Assembly: GCA_039704465.1 (NCBI GenBank)
Contig: JASFAU010000002.1
Span: 1,364,001-1,428,000 of the forward strand
Source: Plasmodiophora brassicae
Lineage: Eukaryota; Endomyxa; Phytomyxea; Plasmodiophorida; Plasmodiophoridae
DNA: 64,000 bases
Direction of reading: 5' to 3'
Position numbers and translations under genes: made by a program. Under the pieces are notes generated by a model. That model worked only from the letters and a program-made list of their open reading frames with translations. It did not search any database and had not been told where the DNA came from. Shown here in pieces: positions 29,345-40,333 of the stretch. Numbering within the stretch: the first letter of the stretch is position 1; each line of letters opens with the position of its first letter.

Positions 29345-32180
29345 TCAGGTTTCGTTCACGGCGGCCCTCTCGATCAGCCCAGGGGCCAGTTCAGGATTCG
29401 GATCAGAGCACATCTCGATAGCGCTGGTCAGGATCTCGTCCAGCAGCGAATCGCATACGCCGCGTACGCCGGCGATGCACGTCGGTATGATCGACACGCG
29501 CACGGTGAACACGTCCACCTCCAGCTGTTGGAACTGCGATTTCGTGAACGTACCCAGGCGGGTCAGCTCGATCCAGGCCTTCAGGGCGATGCGGATGGCC
29601 AGTTCGAGAACGGCCTCGACCGACGCCTCCGTCGACGCGTCGAATACGGGAGCAGTCTGGGCGAACACCCGGCTGATGTCGTTCCGTCGCATGGGACGGG
29701 TCGGGACAGAGGCGGGCGCGTTCCGACCCTTTGACGCTGACGAAGTCGGCAGCACGGATTCGAGCTCCTTCTGGAAGTGGTTCAGGGCGGCTCGCCATTC
29801 GGGAACGAACGGGCTCGGCTTCCCGGGAGCGCTGCCTGTATCAGCAGGAGGGGCGAGCCGTGCACCCAGATCGGCGCCCGCTCTGTGAGCAATGACGCCC
29901 AGGAGGGCTTTCTCCGTCTCAGTGTACAGCTGGACCAGCGTTGCACAGCGACGGCTGAAGGCAATCGACGACGAGACGGACGGGAAGAGGTGCCCGAGAG
30001 ACTCGAACAGCTCGGGAAGGATCGTTAGCCGGCATGGGGAACACAGTCGATACGCTCGCAGGAGGAACGTCGGCGTAAACGGGTCGACTAGCGACGCTAA
30101 TCGACGCTGCATAGCGAACTGTTTCGATGTCACGGTCGCGGTCTGCTCGGACGAAGGCAATCTGTTGTCCCCGAGCAGCAGAAGTTGCAAGTGTGCGACA
30201 GCCTCCACGAACAGATCTGTGAACGCCGATCAGACATCTGCCCACGTGCAACCGCCTACACACCGTTCGTACCTTGAACGAACTTGTCAAAGTTCGGCGT
30301 GCGATCACAGATAGCCTTGATATCAACGACGGTGGCCCGCAGAACGGCTTCGATCTGAGAAACACATTGCTTGATTCGGTCGTCAATGGGAGCCGTCTCG
30401 CCGTCATTGGCGAGTCTGGCAATGGAGCTCGTCATTGACGTTTGTGCCACGTCGAATACGGCAACGACCGTCTTCTTGGTAACGAGATCGGTGACCTCTT
30501 TGACACGACTGCCAAGACCAGCAGACGGGACAAGCTTCTCAGCTTCCTGTACCGTCGATGACACGTCGGCAATCTGGTCAAGCAAGTCCCCCAAGAAGAT
30601 TCGCCGCGCGTCGTCGTCACCAGCGGCGGTTAAGAACGCCCCGACGAGACGTAACAATGTTGTACGCGCGTCCTCCAAATAGAGGGAGAATACCTGACGC
30701 GTAAAAGCGCTCAAGGCAGTGAGAGCGTCGTCCCGAACCGTGCGGGATGGGACATCACCGCCGGGTGACTTTGGCGACGGTTTCCTCTTAGACGAAGACG
30801 ACTTCGCCTGCAGGCCTTTCGTACGGTTCTCTGTCACGTCCGGCGACGCCGGTGCGGGTCGGGCTGACGATTGGTCGGCTTTGGACGGCGTGGCGGGCAC
30901 GGCAGGCAGGAACGACTTCCGGAACGTTTGGACGAACTCGCAGAAGTCGTCAGACAGTGCAAGGCGGAGGTTCTTCATCAGCTCAGCGTCGGCTGTGGAC
31001 GAACGTTTGGCCCGTTCCAGGTTCACCAACACGCGATCCCGCTTCGAATCTATCGAAAGGTAAGCCACGAATCCGTTAACGTTGACCCCGGACAGCGCAT
31101 ACTGAATAGGTCATGCCACAGCAATGTGGGGTCCACGCCAAGCCGCAATAGGAGAATGGCAATGTCAATCTGCCGCGTACCATCTGCGTGTTCGACATGT
31201 TGTAACTGGGAGCGCAACGAGTCCCGCATATCATGCATGATCGACTCGGACTCCAAACGAATCGCTTCGAACGACGGCATGTGGGAATACTGAGCAAGTA
31301 TCTTGGTAGACGTGTCGAACATTGAAACGGCCTGCAACGACCATGGTCAGGGCGTCACGTAGAGCCGAAGACAGCGGCGATCACCTCGGTAAAGTTGCCC
31401 TTCTGTATGCATTCCCGAAGGCGACCGGGCAGATCGAACAGAAAGTTCAACCGTCCAATTAAACGCGACACACCGACAAGGTTCTCGATGCGCTGCCGCG
31501 ACGGATCGATGATTCGTTCAGCAGCCGTGTAATAGCCGCCTGAGCGACATCCGGTTTAGACAGCGGGACGTGAAGGTAGGGGGAATTTGCTTCACCTAGC
31601 GTCTTCATCGTCTCCGATAACCGGGACAGATCGCCATCCAGGGTATTGACTTGCGCCTAGCGCTCGGATGTGAACCAGGGACCTTCAAAAGCCACGACGG
31701 CGCGCGCAGACCTTCATTTGCTTGATGACGTCCGTTGCAGCAATGAACTTCGAGTAGTTCTCGTAGACGAGCATCTGCAGGTCGGTATCAAACGTCTTGA
31801 TCTGATTCGACAGGTCGTTATTAATGTCCAGCAACTCCCTGCACCAGGGGCGTGAAATTCGCAAGCAATCATGCGCCAGAGAGCATTGCACCATACTTGA
31901 CAGAGTGCCGATTGATGAGGTCGTCGACGTACGGATCAACCCTGAAATCGTCGTGATCCAGGGGCCCAGCAACAGTCGGCGCCGGCGGGACGATGATCTC
32001 AGCGACATTCAGCAGCATCGTCGGCGACCGGGAGCGCGAATCGCCGCCGACAGCGCCGCCCTCGTCATCGTCCAGGTCGTCGTCCCAGGAATCCTCATCG
32101 TCCGTCTGCGGCACGGCCGACTGGATCCCGTAGTAATCGGTCAGGAGGTCGGCCGGCGGCGCCGTCCTCGAGCTCGACAT
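29345..32180 (-). CDS. VPS51: VPS51, GARP/EARP tethering-complex subunit
   Basis: Exons (5' to 3' on the minus strand): 31897..32180, 31712..31838, 31549..31656, 31385..31492, 31103..31331, 30273..31049, 29345..30216; total 834 residues in frame. The N-terminus has LLTDYYGI then, across the first intron, the Vps51 signature (DPYVDDLINR, IKTFDTDLQMLVYENYSKFI, ATDVIKQMK). Later come ENLVGVSRLIGRLNFLFDLP and the ILAQYSHMPSFEAI block. VPS51 links the GARP and EARP complexes, which tether endosome-derived vesicles at the trans-Golgi network and recycling endosomes. The length is close to animal VPS51 (~780). Intron 31493-31548 is inferred from frame and could instead reflect a one-base error. An upstream in-frame Met at 32306 is an alternative start. 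Confidence 0.87.
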
Positions 32181-32451
32181 CGCATCGGCCACGTTTTGGA
32201 CGCGACGACCACTCGCTGGACGGTCGCGTAACGACTCAACGCGCCGCGCTGCCTGGCGAATCGTCACGACGTTTTGTCCGAACGACACCTCCAACGGCGT
32301 CTTCAATTGGGAGCGACGCTGTTGGCACAGACCCGGTGACCACTGAGGTTTATTGTGACAGGCGCGCCTGTACGTGCGAAGCGCCAGATCGCTAGTCGAA
32401 TTGGTCGGGGAAACAGTTATTTAGCTAGGTAGGTTCGAACACGCCATCAGG

Positions 32452-33774
32452 TCATGTTGCATCCGGTGACGGTCCTGTACCACGTCGTACCATTCGCTGG
32501 AAGCACTCCGACAGGAACATGATCTCCACGCGATCCTGTTTCGGGAGGAGGCCATCGCCATCGTCCGTGACGGCTAGTTGGGAGAACATGTGTACCTGTC
32601 GGGTGATGGGACACGGATACGTGTGAGGCAGACGACGTATGGGCTCGTTAGAGAAGTACCTGGTTCAAGTCGTCCAGAATTTCTGACAGCGGCGTTGAAC
32701 TTCGTTCGACGGCGAAACCGACCTGCGCTCTCAGGATGGCTTGCTGGCAGTCACTTCCGCTGGCCTTCCGACTACCAATGTCTCGCTGGAATGACGATAA
32801 ATCTATACAGGAACGGTATAGGTCAGAGGAGCCAATGGTGACCGCGGCAAGAGCAGACAGAGCTTCAGAAGAAGGACCTGCTTTCGGAACTGGACGAGAC
32901 CGTGATCCCTGACGAACTGGTGGGGGCTGACACCCGTGTCGTGGAGAATGGTGCAGAAGCGGTCCCAGTACGTGTCTAAAGGCACCCAAACGAGCGGGTC
33001 CATAGCAAGCAATTCATGTGCGCACAGGTACGTCTGCACGGCGAGGGGCCACGATGACGACGGCGAAATAATCGTCGCAATCAGCTTCGGGAACGTCTCC
33101 GGCGGAAGGTTGATCCCGCTAGCGGCCATCAACTACAGAGCGCGTTCGTCACGTCTCGATCGGGACGGCACATTGAGCGACGCACCTTCAGAACATGAAG
33201 TGTACCCGAGTCAACAATGCTGAGGACCGAGTCAAGGAAGACGTCAAGCGATTCCGAATGGGACGCTTTCATGTCAGTGGTGCGACTGAGGAATCGCCTC
33301 TTCACCGACGGGGACAGGAGCGAATCCCGCGACTCGGCAACCGCGCGCCGTCGGGCATGCCGGTCGCCGCGAATAAACGCTAGGTCGTCGTTCTCGTCAT
33401 TGAAGTCCGCTGGGCGTCCCTTGGCATGGCGCTTCGCCCGAGTCTTGACCTCCCCGGCGTCCTGCAGTGAACGACGTTCGGCCCAGTTCGTATGGACGTG
33501 GACCATACCCCCGGTTGCTACCTGCAATACTGGCTTGGCGACGGCTTCTGTTGGCGGACCGGGACATTTCCCATCGTAATGCGTCGTCTGCGACGAACAC
33601 ATCTCTGTCAGGGTTTGATCTACGCGTAGACAGGCGGGCGGTTCGGGGAGGGGGGCGGACCTGCAACTCGCCGAGCGGGACAGCCAGCAGGCAGATTGGG
33701 CATTCGCTGACGGACGCCGGCGCCGCCGTCTGACGTTCAGCAGACCGTGCGAACGCATTCGCCAACGTGTTCAT
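32452..33774 (-). CDS. unrecognised protein with N-terminal CPIC zinc-finger-like motif
   Basis: First exon 33661..33774 (MNTLANAFARSAERQ... SECPICLLAVPLGELQ), then a large exon ending near 33191 (…SGTLHVLK), then an exon starting at 33135 (LMAASGINLPPETFPKLI...), and a last exon at 32452..~32513-32577 ending ...GPSPDAT. The CPIC-VP start followed by a possible VDQTLTEMC looks like half of a UBZ4/Rad18-type ubiquitin-binding finger, but the conserved His is not seen and the first intron (~41 nt) does not resolve cleanly. The C-terminal half is alpha-helical (AVQTYLCAHELLAMDPLVWVP) with no family I can name; a DNA-repair adaptor is only a guess. Exons between ~32600 and 32850 are unresolved. 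Confidence 0.45.
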
Positions 33775-33951
33775 GACGGACGGCTGCCCTCGTCTGGGCA
33801 CGGTTTCCGGTCGGCCCCCGGTGCAGTGATTTTGGCGCGCGCGCGCGCTCTCTCAATAAATACGCGGTTGCGACCGTTGGCACGCTGCGCACGGCTTTGG
33901 AATTTGACGGCTTACCAATACTGTGATGCAATGACGAGACGCAGCGGGGCG

Positions 33952-35562
33952 TTACAGCCATTGAACGCGCTTCATCATGTAGACGAATGGGATGACGGTT
34001 GCACCCATGATGGCCAGGATCGTGTAGAAGGCAACGGGCGGCTGGTCCGGGTCCGGGTCACCGACCTGGTACGGGACCTTGACGTTCATGCCGAATAGGC
34101 CCGTGACGAACGTCAGCGGGATCATCACGGTCGCAACGCTCGATATGTTCTTCATGACGACGTTGACTTTGTTGGATGCCTCGCTGACTTCGATGGAGAC
34201 CTTAGCGAGGTACGTCGACTGCAGCGCGCTCAGCATTTCGGATGCGATGTCGAGCTTCTGGATCATGGTCAGAACGTGGTCGTGGACGTCCCGGAAATAG
34301 GCCATGCGGAACCCTTTCAGGAACGGCCGCCATTCGCGTGACATGAGATTCAGGATCAGATCGCGCCGCGACCAAAGGCTCTGCCGTAGGACAGTGAGAC
34401 GACGCCGAAACATGCCCATGCGTCGAAGCAGGTCGGTCTGCTCGTTCTGCGACAACATGTACACGAGATCCTCGAGCGCGTCGACCTCATTGACCGACTG
34501 GTCCACGATGAACATGTCGTAGTCGACGATGCAATCCACGATGCTGTGCACGACGACGGCCTGCGATGGCAGGTGAAGGCCGTGCGCTTTGATGAGACGA
34601 CGCCGGACGTACTCGAGAAACGGAAGCTCGTTCTTGTGGATTGTCAAAACAATGCCGCTCTCGACAATGACGTTCAGCGTGCAATTCGTCGAATGGTCCT
34701 CGTTCGGCAGCGGTAGGCACCGGATAACGTTGAACATGTAATGTCGGAACCCTTCGATCTTTTGTCGCGTCCCAGGCGTGCTGATGTCTTCGACCGTCAG
34801 CGGGTGCAGGCGCATGATCTGACAGATGCTGTCAAGCTCGATGCCCTTCGCACCCTGTACATCAACCCATGCCAGTGGGTGATCACGCTCAGGCCGCTTC
34901 TTCAACTCGTCCAAGCGGGACAGCAGACCGCCAATGGAATGGAACGATACCTCTTCGGCACCGGACACACGGATCCGAGCACGAAACTCGGGTCGCAGGT
35001 TCGTCCGCGATAATGACGAGCGCCGTTCCTGCGGATAAGCCGTCGACGACTCCTCGTCCAGCTTCACGAAATGGTGTTCGTGACCAGGCGCAGGGGTCGT
35101 CGCCCGGAATTCCGCATCGGGTTGCGGCGCCGGTGGGAGCAGTTCCAGTTCGGACGACGCCGCCCGTTCATCATCGGACGCGTACAATGCTGCCGTGACT
35201 TCCTCAGCGGCAGTACGTTCATCGCCATACTGAACATAGTGGTCGGGGAGAGGGACCAGGACCAACGTGGTCACCGACGACACAGGAACCATCTTCTCCT
35301 GGCTCTGGGAAGCAGCATTAGAATTCGGACAGACACGGGCAGACAGACAAAGGCAGACCTCGGTCAGCACAGAGCCGTTGGCAGAGAATCGGAACCGTTC
35401 ATAGCCGATTCGGTCCAGTTCGTCATCATCCCGGAACTGCTCCACGATGGCCGCGCGTACATCGCGGACCGTACTGCTCCCTTCGATAACAACGACGCCG
35501 AAATCATTGTCGTCTTTCTCCCATCGCAGCGGCAGCAGACGGATGCTGGACGATTCCCCCAT
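33952..35562 (-). CDS. CorA-family Mg2+/divalent cation channel
   Basis: Open frame of 536 residues from the ATG at 35562; a 54-nt in-frame stretch 35305-35358 has GT...AG ends, a branch-like CTAAT and a pyrimidine tract and is probably a spliced intron, giving 518. A small N-terminal region (~1-100) of ubiquitin-like or PB1-like appearance precedes an Asp/Glu/Pro-rich linker. The CorA cytoplasmic domain then runs from ~200 (WVDVQGAKGIELDSICQIMRLHPLTVEDI), followed by the long stalk helix and two TM helices near the C-terminus. The pore signature is present as GMN in VTGLFGMNVKVP, and the end VYMMKRVQWL matches the basic CorA tail. CorA channels import Mg2+ down the membrane potential as pentamers; the location (plasma membrane, vacuole or mitochondrion) is not evident. 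Confidence 0.88.
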   Translation of the reverse strand: MGESSSIRLLPLRWEKDDNDFGVVVIEGSSTVRDVRAAIVEQFRDDDELDRIGYERFRFSANGSVLTEVCLCLSARVCPNSNAASQSQEKMVPVSSVTTLVLVPLPDHYVQYGDERTAAEEVTAALYASDDERAASSELELLPPAPQPDAEFRATTPAPGHEHHFVKLDEESSTAYPQERRSSLSRTNLRPEFRARIRVSGAEEVSFHSIGGLLSRLDELKKRPERDHPLAWVDVQGAKGIELDSICQIMRLHPLTVEDISTPGTRQKIEGFRHYMFNVIRCLPLPNEDHSTNCTLNVIVESGIVLTIHKNELPFLEYVRRRLIKAHGLHLPSQAVVVHSIVDCIVDYDMFIVDQSVNEVDALEDLVYMLSQNEQTDLLRRMGMFRRRLTVLRQSLWSRRDLILNLMSREWRPFLKGFRMAYFRDVHDHVLTMIQKLDIASEMLSALQSTYLAKVSIEVSEASNKVNVVMKNISSVATVMIPLTFVTGLFGMNVKVPYQVGDPDPDQPPVAFYTILAIMGATVIPFVYMMKRVQWL

Positions 35563-36134
35563 CCCGGCGGCGTCGTGGGCGTCGACGCCGAATTATACGC
35601 AAGTGATTAATCAATCGGTGATCCGCGGCACCCGGCCCTGTGTTGCAGACTATCCAGCGGGGCCAGTCTATCCGTCGCAGCACATGCGTTCGTCGGCGCG
35701 CCCCCCGTGCTAGAGTGCAAGCTCCTGCGTCCCGCCAGCTTGGACGAATGATGCAGCTGGGGCAGGGCACCCGAATCCACGACCTGTCAGTGACGCCCGC
35801 GCAGCGCAGTTTCGGACCGGCCGCGCCCGTGCGCAGCTCCTCGTCTCCAACCTATTTTTGTGGACGGCCGCGACGCCCAAACGCATCCACCAGGTAACGA
35901 CGACTCAGTCGTCGCCTGCCTGCCCCTGACCCAGTCTTCTACGCAGGAGTTTCCCCCCGTGACACGTCACTTGTATCCGCATACCGCCCCGTCTGCAACA
36001 GACCGCTTTACCAACGTACCATCGAGGCGGTCCCGTCACCACCCGAAACCATACAGGTCCCATGTGCGTGCATTTGATGGTGGTGCAGTACAGGGCGGAT
36101 AGCCACATACTACGCACGCAGCGGGGCACACCTC
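35563..36134. other. intergenic region between divergent CorA and PPR genes
   Basis: 572 bases. No exon, repeat or RNA gene that I can support. It must contain both promoters. Confidence 0.5.
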
Positions 36135-38509
36135 ATGTCGTCCAGCCCGACGGTTGGGGACACTGCTGCAGCCGCGGCGGACTTGCCGCACGTGGAGACC
36201 AGGTTGCCTGCGTCAGCCCAGACGGACGGGTCGACCGGGGCCATGCAGCGCCTTCGTCCAGTGGCGTCCGAGGCGCTGTCCCCGACGACTCTGTCGGCGC
36301 TGTTCTCGAGGCGCCCACGGTCGGTGCTCGGCGAACTGGAATGGGTCGAGTTCAGGTACGCGGGGCTGGTGCGCCTGCTGGCGCCGCCGGATCAGTTCTC
36401 CATCGTACAAAGCGCGCACCAAGCCCTGCTGAGACGAGCGGTGCTCTCGCGTCACCTTCCCGCTGTCGCGCATTCGTACCTGGGTCGGTACCCGCTGGAT
36501 GTGCATGTGCTGAACGCCGCCCTCCTGTGGGCGACGAAGCATCCCACGACGGTACGCGCGGCGAAGGCGTCTGATCCACCGTCCGACCCCCATCGCAGAC
36601 ATCGTCCCGAGAACATTCGAACGATACCTGCGCTTGACAAGCGCGTCGACCGAATGAAAAGGAGCGAGGTCAGGCGTGCGCGCGTGCTCTGCATGCAGGT
36701 TACATCGGCTCCCTGACAGCAGCGTGCTCGCCACAGGTGTGGAGCCCCCGCACGATTAGCGTCCAGGACCTGCCCGAGTCGGAGGCGAGAACCATTTCGC
36801 AGGGCAAGTACGGGATCCATATCGAGTCGTCGGACGATTTCATGACGACGAGTCTGCGCGCCGCCGAGGAGATCTGTATGGGCCTGGTCGACCTGCTGCC
36901 GAGCGTCCGCTGCGATGACCTGACGTACACGACGGCCATCAAGATGGCGTCCCGCTGGGCGTCGCCCGAAGTCTGCCACCAGCTGCTGAATCAGGCGACC
37001 GAACGGGGGTTCACGATGCCGATGATGATGTGGGGGTTCCTGATGACCAGTTACGGACGCGCTGGTCGCGTTGAAGACGCGGGACGTATCTTCTCCAAAT
37101 TCGAATCGGAGGACTGCCCCGAAATCTACAAGGCCATGATGTCGGCCCTGGGGGAGGTCGGTGATATCGACGGCATCTGGAATCTGTATCTGCGCATGAA
37201 GGTCAAGGAGATCGTCCCCACCATCCTCGTCTACGAGACCGTTCTGCACTTCCTGACGAAACATGGCCGGCTTGACAACATCGTCACTGTGCTGCAGGAC
37301 ATGCGCGAAGTTCACAGAACGCATCCAGTCGGGCCGTTACTTGTCGAGATCGTCAACGCTCTCGGCCTGACGCACATCGGTGAATCGTACCAATTGCTGA
37401 ATTTAACCGCGAACGACAAGGACCAGTGGATGCTTGTCGCAACGACGCTGGCCTGCGTGAAGGCGCGCTCTGGGGCGGCCGGCTCTGTTAACGTCATCTT
37501 GGATCTGATCAAGGAGCGGGGCCTGTCACTGAACATGCAAGACGCATCGTTCCTGATGGTCAGTGCATCGTATCGATGTCCATGCAGATGTGTGTGTGAC
37601 TTGCGATCTGTTTAGTCGGCGTATGCACAAGGTGGGCAGTATGCGCGCGCCCGTCAGATGCTGGATGAGTACGGGGAGGCGCTTGCCGCCAATCAGTCGT
37701 CCAAGCTAAGAACGATCAGCAACAAAGCCGTTGCCGACCTGATCGTATCGGCTCCAACATGCGCCGACGTGATCGATTGCCTGCAACGTGTTCTGCAACT
37801 TCGCTTGTTGCTACAGTCTGGCACAATCGCGATCGTTCTTCGTCAAGTTCGGCAGCTGGGGACGCCGGACGAGCTGTGCGAGTGTGAACGCATGCTGATG
37901 TCGTCGCCGCTGTGGCCTGCCGACCTGTACCCTGGCATGATTCTGTCGTTGATCGAGGCCAATGACATGGTCGGCGTCATGCGGTTCCTGTCGGGCCCCG
38001 TTACGTCGCTGAACCTCGACGACCGCGGCCACTGCGTCCTTCGTCGTGTGCGTTACCGGTTGCTGGTCGCTACGGCCGCAATCGAACGGGACCGCCGTCT
38101 GCGTTTCGACCTGCATTCCTTCATGTTGTTTCAGGCCCGGATCGTGCTGCTTCCCAAGAACTTCACCGTCTTCCTCGACGACTGTATCGAGCTGCGGCAA
38201 TGGGACATGTTCGACCTTGTCGTGGAGGCCATCTGGGACCAACGCGTTGCATGTCCGCCCGCCGACTTGTTCGCCCTTCGCGACACGATCATCGCGTCTG
38301 GCCGGCAGCCCAGCGCTGAATTCGACGGCCTGTCCCAGATATGGAACCAGCGAGGTCGTAGTCGTGGCTTCATCCCGGACGAGGACGACGAACTCGACGA
38401 GTCGGGGCGCTCCCTGAACGACGACCGGGACGAGATCGCACCGGGTCCCTTGGGCGGGATCCGCGAGAGCGCCTCAGACGCGGACGCGTCGGGCTCGGAA
38501 CCGTCATGA
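36135..38509 (+). CDS. pentatricopeptide-repeat (PPR) protein
   Basis: Exons 36135..36668, 36737..37558 and 37616..38509 give 749 residues with all phases 0. The middle exon has recognisable PPR-type helical hairpins (LTYTTAIKMASRWASPEVCH, MWGFLMTSYGRAGRVEDAG, LVYETVLHFLTKHGRLDNIV, GGQYARARQMLDEYGEAL across the second intron). The N-terminus is Ala/Ser/Thr/Arg-rich, which could be a weak organelle signal, and the C-terminus is acidic and disordered. PPR proteins bind RNA in mitochondria (or plastids) and act in processing, stability or translation of organelle transcripts. No endonuclease or DYW domain is present. The RNA target cannot be read from the sequence. Confidence 0.78.
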
Positions 38510-38589
38510 CAATACAGATACGTCGTTGCGTGTAATAGGTCAGCAATGTTGCTGTTGTCCCCGTCGCCTCGAAGTGCGCTGGACGGGAA

Positions 38590-39682
38590 ATGCTGCGGAC
38601 CGTGGGGCGGCGGCGATGGCTGTCGTCGTCGGCGCCGGTGCCGCTGGCCTACCATGAGCTGGCGACGATGAAGGATGACGAGTTCGCGACGCAACGCGGC
38701 CGTCGGGCGCCGCTCGTGGTACTGCACGGGCTGCTCGGGTCGAAGAGCAACTTCCGGTCGGTGATGCAGCGCCCGGAACTGGCCAGGAACCGTCGGATCG
38801 TGCTGGCCGACCTGCGCAACCATGGCGATAGCCCACATGCGGGTTGCATGTCGTTGCAGTACGTCTGAGCCTGCACTGGGACAAGCCGTGATGGCCGTTG
38901 CTGAGGGTATGGCCGACAGTTCGCTGGCGAGCGATGTCTCGCACCTGATTGAACGCCTGGAGCTGAACCGAGTCGTCCTGATGGGCCATTCGCTGGGCGG
39001 GCGCGTCGCCATGGTTGCCGCCGCGCAGACCCCCGACCTGGTCGCCGGCCTTGTTGTGATCGACATGTCTGTCGGCACTCCCCTGTCCAGCAGCTGGTCA
39101 ACGAATCTAAGCGCTGCTGTCTGACAGGGCCCCTGTCAACTACACGCAGTCGACGTCGTCAGGATGGAGGTACACGCCACCACCCGAGTGCATTCGTCGG
39201 TGTGGCACAGGTTCGCTGACCCAGCGCGGCTGTGCACAAACAGGGGCGCGCGTTCCGTTATCAGTGCGATTGCGTCCCTGGAGCTGGAATCCATGAAATC
39301 AAGAAGGGATGTGGAATCAGTGTTGCGCGAGCGGATCCCACATGCACCGACGCGTCAGTTTGTCCTGCAGAACCTGGTGGTCGACGAGAGCAACAGGGTA
39401 CGGTGGCGCGTTAACCTCCCCGCTATTGCCGAAAGTGTCAACGAGGCCGCCGAGCCTTTCGGCTGGGATGCGCTACCGTCGACACCGGACAGCCTGCCGA
39501 GCTTGTTTGTCGGCGGCGGGCAGAGCGATTATCTGACGGAGGCGCACCACCCTGTCATCAGGTCGAAATTTCCCACTGCACAGTTCGCCGTTGTCCCAGA
39601 TGCAGGTCACTGGGTCCATTCGGAGCGACCGGAACAGTTCGCCCGCGCCGTCGGGCAATTCCTCGATCAGCATGACTTGTAA
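38590..39682 (+). CDS. ABHD11: ABHD11-type alpha/beta hydrolase
   Basis: Exons 38590..38862, 38906..39066, 39128..39169 and 39211..39682 give 315 residues. Motifs in order: LVVLHGLLGSKSNF (oxyanion region), LADLRNHGDSPHA, nucleophile elbow GHSLGG, IDMAPVNY after a splice, the RWRVNLPAI segment, a GGGQSDYL strand carrying the acid residue, and catalytic His in DAGHWVHSERPEQF. This set is typical of ABHD11 and its yeast/plant relatives. ABHD11 is a mitochondrial serine hydrolase that in mammals helps keep the 2-oxoglutarate dehydrogenase complex lipoylated; the Arg-rich start (MLRTVGRRRWLSSSA) fits import into mitochondria. Introns 38863-38905 (43 nt) and 39170-39210 (41 nt) are unusually short but needed for the frame. 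Confidence 0.85.
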
Positions 39683-40333
39683 ACCCGAATGATCATGCCA
39701 CTGTATGAAACATGTTTATCGGATAGCGAACGCGGTTGCTTTGGTACACCATTCCCTATGTAGCGATACGTGTATCGGATGTGAACGTAGACTTCGTCAG
39801 TTGCAGTCAGGTCGGGCGGTGACTGAACCCGAGAACCCGTCAAACGACGACGAAGGCGCTGACGGACGGGGTGGTCGCGTTTCGATTTGATTGTATGGGG
39901 GGGGGGCAGGGGTAGAGCGAACTCTGAGCCCCTCGACTCATAAATTATGGTGTCAGCCCCGGCAGAGCCGAGACTACACCCCTTCACATGACGCCCTGCG
40001 TATGTCTCAACGCGTGCAGGTGGGCCGCTCCAGGATGCCTCCAGGACCTGACTGATCGTCCATAGTGTGGCTGAACCACGGAGGACCACCAAGGTAAGTA
40101 TGCTTTCCGGGCTGGCGACCTCGGCGTTCTTATACGGAACGCGCACCCGTTCCCGGCTATGGGACCACCTCGCGCCGCGCGCAGTCCCGCTACGCATTTG
40201 CCCCACAGCCGGTTGCAAGCACGACGCAAGGTCGGCTGCTGCTCGGCCAGACGGGAACAAGGGACGGGACCGCGACGACGCGTCCGGACGCACTGCGTGT
40301 GGCGACTGACGAGTGACGCGCGGGCAACCCGCC
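39683..40333. other. intergenic gap with a G10 run
   Basis: 651 bases between the hydrolase and CDC73. A run of ten G lies at 39897-39906. No gene is recognised; the minus-strand open frame here has no motif. Confidence 0.45.

Noticed and set aside
36213..37324. Minus-strand frames over the PPR gene
   Set aside because: No domain, and they conflict with the three-exon PPR model that is fully in phase.
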